Below are positions 8,930-17,880 of a stretch of 64,000 nucleotides of DNA, one piece after another. Made by a program: the position numbers and the translations under genes. Position 1 is the first letter of the stretch. The number at the start of each line of letters is the position of its first letter. The DNA is from Pseudomonas sp. MN1F. GTDB taxonomy: Bacteria > Pseudomonadota > Gammaproteobacteria > Pseudomonadales > Pseudomonadaceae. Location of the stretch: assembly GCF_009391885.1 (NCBI RefSeq), contig NZ_VZII01000032.1:62001-126000 (forward strand), given 5' to 3'. The notes beneath the pieces are model-generated. The model searched no databases. It was not told the DNA's origin and saw only the letters and a program-made list of their open reading frames with translations.

Positions 8930-9396
8930 TTGCAGACTGTGCGGTCACTATGCCCATCGGCGGCCAGCGTCGCAAGCCAGTATTGCGCCATCACCCTACC
9001 TGCGAGGCCTTGATTTACAGGGGTTTTATACGCCCCAGCCGCGCCACTGAGGCCCAACAGCGCAAGGGGAAAACCCGCATGGCGCCACACCTTTGGCGCC
9101 ACTTTATTGCCAGTCGCAGGGTTATCATTTTTTTGACGCCCAACTAACAACAACTTTAAGTCGTTGATTTGTAACGGTTTTTAAACTTTCACAGAGAACA
9201 TGCAAGTTATTTTCAAACCAGCGAATATCAAAGCTTGCAATAAAAATAAGAACGCCATTAGGCTGTAAAAAGACCAACTAGAAACAGCCTGCAACGCCAC
9301 TTCCGAGCGCGGCTTACTTCTGCGCGTCTGCCATTTTGACAACTTCATGAACGATGTATCTCGGCCGGCTTTGCCGTGCCCCAGGGAGAGGGACCT
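8930..9396 (+). promoter_or_regulatory. Long AT-rich leader upstream of algD
   Basis: No gene is seen in this stretch. It carries two self-palindromic TGGCGCCA boxes at 9080-9087 and 9094-9101 (6-bp spacer), which could form a hairpin or a tandem operator. An AT-rich block follows at about 9120-9290. A possible sigma70 -35 (TTGACA, 9336-9341) has only a weak -10 (TATCTC, 9357-9362, 15-bp spacing). I found no convincing AlgU site (GAACTT...TCTGA). Regulatory DNA of unusual length is typical before algD in Pseudomonas. Confidence 0.5.
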
Positions 9397-10704
9397 ATGA
9401 ACATCAGTATCTTTGGACTTGGCTATGTTGGCGCAGTCTGCGCGGGCTGCCTGTCGGCCCGCGGCCACAATGTGCTGGGGGTGGACATTTCCCCGGCCAA
9501 AATCGACCTGATCAACCAAGGCAAGTCGCCGATCGTCGAACCGGGCCTGGAGCAGCTGCTGCAGGAAGGCGTCAGCATGGGCCGCCTGCGCGGCACCACC
9601 GACGTGCAGGCGGCGATCCTCGCCACCGACCTGTCGCTGCTGTGCGTCGGCACCCCGAGCAAGAAGAACGGCGACCTGGACCTGGTGTACATGGAAGCGG
9701 TCTGCCGGGAAATCGGCACCGCCCTGCGCGACAAGGGCAACCGTCACACCGTGGTGGTGCGCAGCACCGTGCTGCCAGGCACGGTAAAGAACGTGGTGGT
9801 GCCGATCCTTGAGCAGTACTCGGGCAAACAGGCTGGCGTCGACTTCGGCGTGGCGGTCAACCCGGAATTCCTGCGCGAAAGCACGGCGATCCAGGACTAC
9901 GACTTCCCGGCCATGACCGTGATCGGCGAACTGGACAGCCAGTCCGGCGACCTGCTCGAGTCGCTGTACAACGGCCTTGATGCCCCGGTGATCCGCAAGT
10001 CGATCGAAGTCGCCGAGATGATCAAGTACACCTGCAACGTCTGGCACGCGACCAAGGTCACCTTCGCCAACGAGATCGGCAACATCGCCAAGGCTGCCGG
10101 CGTCGATGGCCGCGAGGTGATGGATGTGGTCTGCCAGGACCACAAGCTCAACCTGTCGCGCTACTACCTGCGCCCGGGGTTCGCCTTCGGCGGCTCGTGC
10201 TTGCCCAAGGACGTGCGTGCCCTCACCTACCGCGCCGCCAGCCTGGATGTGAAGGCGCCGCTGCTCGACTCGCTGATGGCCAGCAACGTCTCGCAGGTGC
10301 AGAACGCCTTCGACCTCATCGAGCGCCAGGACAAACGCAAGATCGCCCTGCTCGGCCTTGCCTTCAAGGCCGGCACCGACGACCTGCGCGAAAGCCCGCT
10401 GGTGGAACTGGCCGAACGCCTGATCGGCAAGGGCTACCAGCTGAACATCTTCGACGAGAACGTCGAGTACGCCCGCGTGCACGGGGCCAACAAGGAATAC
10501 ATCGAAGCGAAGATCCCGCACGTTTCGTCGCTGCTGCACAGCGACCTGCAGCAGGTGATCGATGACGCCGAGGTGATCGTCCTGGGCAACAACGACCCGC
10601 GCTTCGCCAGCGCCCTGCAAGCCGGCCACGGCAAACAGGTGATCGACCTGGTCGGCTTCATGCCCGGCCTGAGCGACAGCCGCACCCAAGGCATCTGCTG
10701 GTAA
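9397..10704 (+). CDS. algD: GDP-mannose 6-dehydrogenase
   Basis: Cytosolic NAD-dependent enzyme of 435 aa that oxidises GDP-mannose to GDP-mannuronic acid, the committed step of alginate synthesis. The N-terminal nucleotide-binding fold begins MNISIFGLGYVGAVCAG. The catalytic cysteine lies in GGSCLPKD (Cys268, same position as in P. aeruginosa AlgD). The central helix EVAEMIKYTCNVWHATK and the C-terminal LGLAFKAGTDDLRESP motif are conserved. The start at 9397 has GGGAGAGGGA directly upstream. It is the first gene of an eleven-gene operon with mostly very short gaps. Confidence 0.97.
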   Translation: MNISIFGLGYVGAVCAGCLSARGHNVLGVDISPAKIDLINQGKSPIVEPGLEQLLQEGVSMGRLRGTTDVQAAILATDLSLLCVGTPSKKNGDLDLVYMEAVCREIGTALRDKGNRHTVVVRSTVLPGTVKNVVVPILEQYSGKQAGVDFGVAVNPEFLRESTAIQDYDFPAMTVIGELDSQSGDLLESLYNGLDAPVIRKSIEVAEMIKYTCNVWHATKVTFANEIGNIAKAAGVDGREVMDVVCQDHKLNLSRYYLRPGFAFGGSCLPKDVRALTYRAASLDVKAPLLDSLMASNVSQVQNAFDLIERQDKRKIALLGLAFKAGTDDLRESPLVELAERLIGKGYQLNIFDENVEYARVHGANKEYIEAKIPHVSSLLHSDLQQVIDDAEVIVLGNNDPRFASALQAGHGKQVIDLVGFMPGLSDSRTQGICW

Positions 10705-10795
10705 CCGACCCGGCACCCACCGCGCTCCACCCGCCACAGGCTCACGCCTGGGCGGTGTGGCGCGCGGGCACCGCAAAAACAGGAGTCAAGCCGAC

Positions 10796-12325
10796 ATGGA
10801 TCGACAGCAACCACCCTTCGTGGCACCCGGCTACCTGCGCGCAGCCGCCAGCTTCTTCGGCTGGGCATGCCTCGCCGGGCTGATCGCGCTGGCGTCGGAG
10901 ATGGTCGCGCCGCAGTACCTGGACCCGAACCACCACCTGTTCATCTTCATCATCGGCACGCTGGGCATGTGGCGTTATGGCAACGCCATTGTCCACTACC
11001 TGCGCGGCATGTACTTCCTGCACTGGAAATTCCCGCGACTGCGCCGGCAGGTCGAGCGCCTGGGCGATGCCGCGCTGCCCTCGCACATGTTCATGGTGGT
11101 GACCAGCTTCCGCATCCCCACCACGACCACGTTCAAGGTCTACCAGTCGGTGTTCCAGGAAGTACAGCGACTGAAAGTGCCGTGCACGGTGATCGCCTCG
11201 ATCGTCGAGAAAGGCGACGAGACGTTCATCAAGGACATCATGCGCAACGAGGTCAAGGACCGCGACGACATCAAGCTGGTGATCGTCCGCGCCCGGGGCA
11301 CCGGCAAGCGTGACGGCCTGGCCCATGCCTTCCGCGCGCTGTCGCGGCAGATGCCGCTGAATGACGCAGTGGTCGGCGTGGTCGACGGCGACACCATGAT
11401 GCTGCCTGGCTGCGTCGAGCGTGCGGTCAAGCTGTTCGCCGTGCTGCCGGACGTGGGCGGCCTGACCACCAACGAATTCTGCGAAGTCGAAGGCAGCCGC
11501 TGGATGCGCCAGTGGCACTCGATGCGCTTCGTCCAGCGCCACATCAACATGTGCTCGATGGCGCTGTCGCACCGGGTGCTGACCCTGACCGGGCGGCTGT
11601 CGTTCTTCCGCGCCGAGGTGATGACCGACCCCGAATTCATCCGCGACGTCGAGGCCGACTTCCTCGAACACTGGCGCCTGGGCCGCTTCCAGTTCCTCAC
11701 CGGCGACGACAAGTCGAGCTGGCTGAGCCTGATGCGCGCCGGCTGGAACACCTTCTACGTGCCCGACAGCCACACCCTGACCGTCGAGCACCCGCCCAGC
11801 GACAGCTTCCTGGTCGCCACCCGCCAGCTGATGTTCCGCTGGTATGGCAACTCGCTGCGGCAGAACTTCCGCGCCACCGCCCTGCTCGGCCGCGCCCGCC
11901 TGGGGCTGTTCACCCTGTACGTGCTGCTCGACCAGCGCGTATCGATGTGGACCTGCCTGATGGGCCTGACCGCCTCGGTGGTGGCTGGCCTGGTGTTCGG
12001 CATCCAGTACCTGCTGGTGTACCTGTTCTGGGTACTGATCTCGCGCAGCCTGGTGACGGTGCTGTTCGTCTTCGCCGGCCACCCGGTCAGCCCGATGTAC
12101 CCCTTCGTTCTTTATTACAACCAGATCGTCGGTTCGCTGATGAAGGTCTACGCGATGTTCCACATGGACCAGCAAAGCTGGACGCGGCAGAAGACCACCC
12201 TGGCCACTGGCAGCGTCGACTTCGACGCCAGCCTCAACCGCTGGTCCTCGAAGGCGATGCTGTGCTCGTCGATTGCGATCTTCTTCGGGGTCATCACCGT
12301 TCTTCTAGAACTCTCGCAACGTTAA
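10796..12325 (+). CDS. alg8: Alginate-type mannuronan synthase, catalytic subunit
   Basis: Inner-membrane family 2 glycosyltransferase (509 aa) that polymerises mannuronic acid from GDP-mannuronate. Two N-terminal hydrophobic segments precede the cytosolic GT-A domain, which shows DGD at 197-199, GDD at 303-305 and an RW pair at 348-349, the synthase signature residues. Further membrane helices follow (about 370-450 and near the C-terminus). AGGAG stands upstream of ATG 10796. The 91-bp gap from algD is the largest inside the operon. The partner Alg44 is encoded next. Confidence 0.95.
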   Translation: MDRQQPPFVAPGYLRAAASFFGWACLAGLIALASEMVAPQYLDPNHHLFIFIIGTLGMWRYGNAIVHYLRGMYFLHWKFPRLRRQVERLGDAALPSHMFMVVTSFRIPTTTTFKVYQSVFQEVQRLKVPCTVIASIVEKGDETFIKDIMRNEVKDRDDIKLVIVRARGTGKRDGLAHAFRALSRQMPLNDAVVGVVDGDTMMLPGCVERAVKLFAVLPDVGGLTTNEFCEVEGSRWMRQWHSMRFVQRHINMCSMALSHRVLTLTGRLSFFRAEVMTDPEFIRDVEADFLEHWRLGRFQFLTGDDKSSWLSLMRAGWNTFYVPDSHTLTVEHPPSDSFLVATRQLMFRWYGNSLRQNFRATALLGRARLGLFTLYVLLDQRVSMWTCLMGLTASVVAGLVFGIQYLLVYLFWVLISRSLVTVLFVFAGHPVSPMYPFVLYYNQIVGSLMKVYAMFHMDQQSWTRQKTTLATGSVDFDASLNRWSSKAMLCSSIAIFFGVITVLLELSQR

Positions 12326-12341
12326 GGAAAGGCGCCTGCAC

Positions 12342-13505
12342 ATGAGTACCACGAACATTCCCGCGGCCCCGGGCAAGACAGCGGCCAACATCGTCCACGA
12401 GGCGGTCGACGAGCGCCAGTACGTGCGCACCCGGATGAACGCAAGGGTGCGCCTGTCCAGTGCCGGCCAGGCCCCGTTCGAAGTGGCCCTGCAGGACATT
12501 TCGCTGGGTGGCCTGGGCCTGACCCACGACGCACCGCTGAAAGTCGGCACGCTGTACGACGCCTCGATCCGCCTGCGCCTGAACCAGGTCGACCTGAACA
12601 TCGACAGCAAGATCCGCATCGTCTCCCAGCGTGGCAGCGAAGTGGGGGCGCAGTTCGTCGAGCTCGATGCACAGAAGCGCGACATCCTGCGCTACCTGAT
12701 CAGTGCCTACATGTCCGGCGAGATCGCCGACATCAATGGCCTGTTCAATGTCATGCAGCGCGAGAACTACATCAAGGAGCGCAAGCACAAGCACGTCAGC
12801 GCACGTACCCCGGGCGCCCGCCTCAAGGCCCTGACCGGCACCTTGCTGTACACCGCCGCCGGCGTCGCCGCACTGGCCTTCGTCGGCTACAAGGGCTACC
12901 TGCTGTTCTTCCGCATCCCGGCGCTGCAGGCCCAGGTGGCGACCAACGCCCAGGTCATCAGCATGCCCGACAACGGCTATGTGAAGTACCTGCTGCCCGC
13001 CGGCGCCACCGAAGTGCAGGCCGGCCAGCCGCTGGCCAGCATCTCCACGCAGCTGGCCACCAGCTTCACCAGCCCGGCCGACATGAAGGCGGTTGCCGAC
13101 CTGTCGCCGGGTGACCTGCAAACCCTGCTCGGCCGCGCCACCATCGAGACGGTGATCAACAGCCCGTGCGACTGCACGGTCTACTACCCGAGCCAGCGCC
13201 TGGATGGCTACGGCTACAAGGACGCCCCGCTGCTGCACCTGCTGCCCAAGGACCAGGGCCTGTTCGTGCGCGCCAACGTGCCGTTCGACAAGCTCGCCGA
13301 TGTCGACCGGGTGAAGTCGGTGGACATGCAGGTGTTCGGCCTCGACCAGCATTACAGCGGCAAGGTGGTCGACGCCCGAGTCGACGAGGTCAACCGCAAC
13401 CTGGCGCTGACCATCCAGCCTGACAGCCCACTGCCGGCCGCGGCCTACCAGAAAGCGGTGGCAGTCGACCTGTTCATGGGCCTGCCGTTCGGCGCAGCGC
13501 GCTAA
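12342..13505 (+). CDS. alg44: c-di-GMP-binding polymerase co-subunit
   Basis: Bitopic inner-membrane protein of 387 aa. An N-terminal PilZ domain binds c-di-GMP and activates Alg8. The RxxxR motif is at residues 31-35 (RMNAR) and DxSxxG at 52-57 (DISLGG), so ligand binding should be intact. One membrane segment (about 165-180, AAGVAALAFVGYKGYLLFF) leads to a periplasmic domain resembling membrane-fusion proteins (VISMPDNGYVKYLLPAG...). Length matches P. aeruginosa Alg44. This makes the product c-di-GMP dependent, a link with Gac/Rsm and diguanylate cyclase networks. Confidence 0.95.
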   Translation: MSTTNIPAAPGKTAANIVHEAVDERQYVRTRMNARVRLSSAGQAPFEVALQDISLGGLGLTHDAPLKVGTLYDASIRLRLNQVDLNIDSKIRIVSQRGSEVGAQFVELDAQKRDILRYLISAYMSGEIADINGLFNVMQRENYIKERKHKHVSARTPGARLKALTGTLLYTAAGVAALAFVGYKGYLLFFRIPALQAQVATNAQVISMPDNGYVKYLLPAGATEVQAGQPLASISTQLATSFTSPADMKAVADLSPGDLQTLLGRATIETVINSPCDCTVYYPSQRLDGYGYKDAPLLHLLPKDQGLFVRANVPFDKLADVDRVKSVDMQVFGLDQHYSGKVVDARVDEVNRNLALTIQPDSPLPAAAYQKAVAVDLFMGLPFGAAR

Positions 13506-13526
13506 ACGGCCGAGGACGATGACGCC

Positions 13527-14978
13527 ATGACCGCCAATATGCCCCCCCGCCTGCTGCTGGCCGGCCTGGCCCTGGCCTGCGCCAGCACGGCCAGTGCCGG
13601 GCAGAGCCTGGAGCAGATCCGCTACGCGCTGTACAAGGACCCGTCGGCCGAGGTCACCACCGACCTGCGCGAACTGGCTGCCCGTGGCGACCTGGCCAGT
13701 ACCCTGCTGCTTGGCGATGTACTGGCCGGGCGCGAAGATGCCAGCCGCGCGGAAGTGGTGGCGCTGTACCAGAAGGCCTTTGCCGACGGCCATGGCATGG
13801 TCCCGGCACTGGCTTCGCTGGCCCGCCTGATCGACCGCACCCCGAACCTGCGCGAGGCGCAGCGGCCGTGGATGGCGCAGGCACTGACGCGCTACCCGGC
13901 CAACCTCGACCCACGCAACACCAGCACCACGCTGGAAGTGTTCCTGACCTACCCGGAGCTGGTCGACACCGCCCAGGCGACCCAACTGCTGGCCCTGTAC
14001 GAACAGGCCTGCCTGCTCAACTGCCGTCCCGAGCTGTACCACGCCGTGCTTGCCGAACGCCAGGGCGACCGCGCCAGCGCCGAGCGCTGGTATCGCCAGG
14101 CCGTGCGCGTGGACGTGCGCGCCCTGGACCGCTACTACGCCTTCCTCGGCGAGCAGCAGGACCGCCTGTTCCCGCCCTTCGCCGACCAGCTCGAACCTGA
14201 GCGCGAGCAGTTGCCGGTGGAGATCATCCACCGCGTCGCCGCGCTGCTCGACAGCATCACCAACGTGCAGCGCGCCGAACTGGACGCCGACCGCTACGAG
14301 AACCAGGCCGCTGCACCGGCTGCCGAAAAGCTGCCGCCAACACCCGAGCAACTGGCCCGCGAAAAAGCCCAGGACGACGCGCTGAACCTGGCCACTGCCC
14401 GCGTCCAGCGCTGGCGCGATGTGGCCGTGGCCCGTGGCTTCGTGCCGGCCATGGTGTCCAAGGCCAACTACATGATCTCCAACCCGACCGAGCACAACGC
14501 CGAGGAAACCCAGGCGCTGATCGACCATGTGCGCGAGCGCGAACCGACCCGGGCCAAGGCCCTGCAAGCGCAGTTCTACATGGTCAACAACTGGCTGACG
14601 ATGGACCCGGACAAGGCCCGCGCCTTGATCGACGAGCTGCGTGCCAGCGGCTACCCCGGTGCCGGCCTGCTGCTGGGCGAGTACTACAGCAAGGGCGTGG
14701 AAGACCAACCTGACCAGGAAAAGGCCCTGGCGCTGTTCCAGGCCGAAGCCGACAAGGGCAACACCGCCGCCTGGTACCGCATGGCCACCCTGCACGCCTA
14801 TGGCCGTGCCCTGTGCCACGACCCGGTCAAGGCCTACACCTACGCCCGCGTCGCCCTCGACCTGGGCGAACGCAGCGCGCGCAGCCTGATCAAGCGCCTG
14901 GAAAAGACCCTGCCAAAGGATGACATCGAGCGCGCCCTGGCCGCTCGCAACGGGCTATTCAAGGAGGCCACCCTGTGA
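13527..14978 (+). CDS. algK: Alginate export scaffold AlgK (TPR/Sel1 repeats)
   Basis: Periplasmic protein of 483 aa made of Sel1/TPR-like helical repeats that localises the AlgE porin and holds the secretion complex together. The C-terminal repeats are clear (GAGLLLGEYYSKGVEDQPDQ, then ALFQAEADKGNTAAWYRMA). In P. aeruginosa AlgK is an outer-membrane lipoprotein. Here the signal sequence has a cysteine at residue 18 (LLLAGLALAC), but the lipobox is atypical (A-L-A before Cys), and an ordinary cleavage after ASA is also possible. Its stop overlaps the GTG start of algE by 4 bp. Confidence 0.92.
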   Translation: MTANMPPRLLLAGLALACASTASAGQSLEQIRYALYKDPSAEVTTDLRELAARGDLASTLLLGDVLAGREDASRAEVVALYQKAFADGHGMVPALASLARLIDRTPNLREAQRPWMAQALTRYPANLDPRNTSTTLEVFLTYPELVDTAQATQLLALYEQACLLNCRPELYHAVLAERQGDRASAERWYRQAVRVDVRALDRYYAFLGEQQDRLFPPFADQLEPEREQLPVEIIHRVAALLDSITNVQRAELDADRYENQAAAPAAEKLPPTPEQLAREKAQDDALNLATARVQRWRDVAVARGFVPAMVSKANYMISNPTEHNAEETQALIDHVREREPTRAKALQAQFYMVNNWLTMDPDKARALIDELRASGYPGAGLLLGEYYSKGVEDQPDQEKALALFQAEADKGNTAAWYRMATLHAYGRALCHDPVKAYTYARVALDLGERSARSLIKRLEKTLPKDDIERALAARNGLFKEATL

Positions 14979-16429
14979 AAGCGCATCACCCTCTGTTCGG
15001 CGCCCTGCTGGCCCTGGCGCCGCTGCCAGCGGCCCTCGCCGCAGAAGAAATCACCGGCCCCGAAGCCGACAGCAACGCACCGGTGCGCGTCGCCGCACTG
15101 GATGGCAGCGAGCCGGTGATCACCTCGGAAGTGTTCAACAAGCTCACCGTGCAGACCGGCTACGGCCCCGAGGACTCGCAGGTCGGCAGCGACCGTGAGA
15201 TGTTCTACAGCCTGCGCTACGAGCCGTCGTTCGCCTGGTACTCGCCGGAAAAGCGCTGGGCCAAATGGATGGTCTACGGCCGCCTGTGGTTGAACTACGA
15301 TTCCAGCCAATCGAGCAACCTGACCAACGAAGCGTCCAACGCCAACGAACGCGAGCAGCCCGAAGGCTGGTACGCCGAACTGCGCGAGCTGTACGTCAAG
15401 CGCAACCTGATCGGCGACGACCCGCGCTTCTCCGCCTCGTTCGGCCGCCAGCGCTTCTATGACGACTACGGCATCTGGTGGGATGACAGCCTCGAGTCGC
15501 TGCGCTTCAACTACCAGGACACCTTCAGCGAGGCGTTCTTCGCCGTCGGCCAGAAGTTCCACAACTACAACACCGACGTCAATCGCCTGGCCGACAGCGA
15601 AGAACGCACCACCTACCTGATGGGCCAGTACGCCTACCGCTGGAGCCAGAACAACCAGGTCGGTGTGCGCCTGATGCACGAGAACGACCACAGCGGCCAC
15701 GACGCCGGCGACCGTTACGACTTCAAGGGCATGCGCTACGGGCTGTTCTTCAAGGGTGACAACCTCGCCTACCCGGTGCTCAGCGACTACCACCTGGAAC
15801 TGGCGGCGCTGGACGGCAAGATGGACAACACCGACGGCAACGGCGTCACCACCACCGGCCACAGCAGCAACGGCTGGGCAGTGCTGGGCGAAGTCGGCAA
15901 GCGCTTCGACAGCCTGGCGTGGACCCCGCGCGTGGCGCTGCGCGGCGGCCTGACCGACAAGCCCAGCGACGAGAATGATGGCTTCCGCCTGAACGCCATC
16001 CAGTCCGACCGCATCACCCGCACCGGCTCCTACAGCACCCGCCTGACCAGTTCGTTCGTCGCCCTCGACCTGCGCAACCTGAGCTACTACGGCTTTGCCG
16101 TGGAGACCCGCCCCACCCCGCGCAGCGCGCTGGACCTGCGGGTAACCCAGCTTGAATTGCGCGACGCCGACGGCACCCTGCCGATCCGCATGAACGGCGA
16201 CCAGCGCTCAGCGCGCAACCGCGCCATCAACCAGGGCACCAACGGCAACGGGCGCAACGTCGGGCAGATGATCGACCTCAACTACTACTGGAAGATGTTT
16301 CCGGTGGCTATCGATGGCAAGCACCTGGATGTCAACGCGCTGGTCAGCGCCAGTTACCTCAATGCCGGCAGTGCATTGGAAACCGGCGATGACTACCAGC
16401 TGAGCGTCGGCGTGGTGATCAGTTACTAA
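14975..16429 (+). CDS. algE: Outer-membrane alginate export porin
   Basis: Beta-barrel exporter of 484 aa for the polymer. It has a signal peptide (hydrophobic LFGALLALAPLPAALA) followed by many alternating aromatic strands and a C-terminal strand LSVGVVISY suited to BAM insertion. Length and motifs such as YAELRELYVKRNLIGDDPRF match AlgE. It starts with GTG at 14975, preceded by AAGGAGG, and overlaps algK. In the canonical operon the next gene is algG; here it is algI. Confidence 0.95.
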   Translation: MKAHHPLFGALLALAPLPAALAAEEITGPEADSNAPVRVAALDGSEPVITSEVFNKLTVQTGYGPEDSQVGSDREMFYSLRYEPSFAWYSPEKRWAKWMVYGRLWLNYDSSQSSNLTNEASNANEREQPEGWYAELRELYVKRNLIGDDPRFSASFGRQRFYDDYGIWWDDSLESLRFNYQDTFSEAFFAVGQKFHNYNTDVNRLADSEERTTYLMGQYAYRWSQNNQVGVRLMHENDHSGHDAGDRYDFKGMRYGLFFKGDNLAYPVLSDYHLELAALDGKMDNTDGNGVTTTGHSSNGWAVLGEVGKRFDSLAWTPRVALRGGLTDKPSDENDGFRLNAIQSDRITRTGSYSTRLTSSFVALDLRNLSYYGFAVETRPTPRSALDLRVTQLELRDADGTLPIRMNGDQRSARNRAINQGTNGNGRNVGQMIDLNYYWKMFPVAIDGKHLDVNALVSASYLNAGSALETGDDYQLSVGVVISY

Positions 16430-16443
16430 GGAAGGGCCGTGCC

Positions 16444-17871
16444 ATGATCTTCGCCTCCAATGTGTTCCTGTTCCTTTATCTGCCGCTGTTCCTGGCCGTG
16501 TATTTCCTGGCCAAGGCGCAGTGGCGCTCGACGGTGATCGTGGCCGCCAGCTACATCTTCTACGCCTGGTGGCGGCCGGACTTCCTGCTGCTGTTCGTCG
16601 GCATCACCTACTGGAACTACTGGTTCGGCCTGCGTATCAAGGCACGCCTGGATGCTGGCGACAAGCGCCTGGCCCTGCGCCTTCTGTGGATCGGCGTGGC
16701 CGGCAACCTGTCGACCCTGGGCTACTTCAAGTACGCCAACTTCGGCGCCGAGGTGCTGGCCATGCTGCTGGCGCCGCTGGGCATCAACACCTGGACGCTG
16801 GAGAACATCTTCCTGCCGCTGGGCATTTCGTTCTACGTGTTCCATGCCCTGAGCTACATCGTCGACATCTACCGCAAGGACGCTACGCCCACGCGCAACT
16901 TCATCGACTTCGCCGCCTTCGTCGCGCTGTTCCCGCACCTGGTGGCCGGGCCGATCCTGCGCTACAGCCAGCTGGCGCCGCAGCTGCGCGAACGCACCCA
17001 TTCGCTGGAGCTGTTCTCGCTGGGCGTGTGCCGCTTCATGCTCGGCTTCATCATGAAGGTGCTGATCGCCGACCGCCTGGCGCCGATCAACATGCTGTTC
17101 GTCAGCGAAGGCGCGCTGCAGTTCAGCGACGCCTGGTTCGGCCTGGTGATCTCGACCCTGCAGCTGTACTTCGACTTCGCCGGCTATAGCCACATGGCCC
17201 TGGGCCTGGCGTTGATGATGGGCTTCCGCTTCCCGGAGAACTTCAACCAGCCCTACGTGGCGCAAAGCATCACCGAGTTCTGGGCACGCTGGCACATGAC
17301 CCTGGCGCATTTCCTGCGCGACTACGTGTACATGCCGCTGGTGCGTAAACGCGTGGCCGGCGCCCTGCCCGCGCTGATCTGGACCATGCTGCTGTCGGGC
17401 CTGTGGCACGGCGCGAGCTTCGCCTTCATCTGCTGGGGCCTGTTCTTCGGCGTGGGCATGGTCATCGAGCGCAAGTTCAACCTGGCGACCAAGGTCACCA
17501 CGCCCTACCACCTGGGCCGCAACCTGCGCACCGGGGTGCTGATCCTGCTGAGCATGCCGCTGTTCTTCACCATGGACCTGCGCCACAGCATCGACATCTA
17601 CAAGGCGCTGTTCGGCTTCAACGGTTTCGGCTCATTGGAGCTGTACGTGCTCGGCGCCTCGAAGATGGCCATGGCCTTCGCCCTGGTGGCGCTGGCCTGG
17701 CTGGTGCTGGCCGGGATCAACAACGTGCGCTTCTACGCCGGCAACAAGGAAGGCTACTTCATGCGCCATGTCGGCACGCTGCACAGCGTGCTGCTGTGGG
17801 GCGGTTTCCTGCTGGCGCTGAGCAGCCTGGCGGCCAACTCGTTCTCACCCTTCCTGTATTTCCAGTTCTAG
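16444..17871 (+). CDS. algI: Membrane-bound O-acetyltransferase of the alginate type
   Basis: Polytopic MBOAT protein of 475 aa that is thought to pass acetyl groups from a cytosolic donor across the inner membrane for O-acetylation of mannuronate residues. The MBOAT signature is present: FWARWHMTLAHFLRDYVYMP and the catalytic histidine in GLWHGASFAF. About ten hydrophobic segments are seen. P. aeruginosa AlgI is around 520 aa, so this copy lacks part of the C-terminal region. It follows algE directly, unlike the usual order where algG-algX-algL come between. Confidence 0.94.
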   Translation: MIFASNVFLFLYLPLFLAVYFLAKAQWRSTVIVAASYIFYAWWRPDFLLLFVGITYWNYWFGLRIKARLDAGDKRLALRLLWIGVAGNLSTLGYFKYANFGAEVLAMLLAPLGINTWTLENIFLPLGISFYVFHALSYIVDIYRKDATPTRNFIDFAAFVALFPHLVAGPILRYSQLAPQLRERTHSLELFSLGVCRFMLGFIMKVLIADRLAPINMLFVSEGALQFSDAWFGLVISTLQLYFDFAGYSHMALGLALMMGFRFPENFNQPYVAQSITEFWARWHMTLAHFLRDYVYMPLVRKRVAGALPALIWTMLLSGLWHGASFAFICWGLFFGVGMVIERKFNLATKVTTPYHLGRNLRTGVLILLSMPLFFTMDLRHSIDIYKALFGFNGFGSLELYVLGASKMAMAFALVALAWLVLAGINNVRFYAGNKEGYFMRHVGTLHSVLLWGGFLLALSSLAANSFSPFLYFQF

Positions 17872-17880
17872 GAGCGTGCC

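Noticed and set aside
9130..9396. AlgU (sigma22) promoter before algD
   Set aside because: I looked for GAACTT with TCTGA-like -10 at 16-17 bp; only fragments such as CAACTT with bad spacing were found.
12294..14819. 841-aa minus-strand open frame over alg44-algK
   Set aside because: Antisense shadow of two genes with clear domains.
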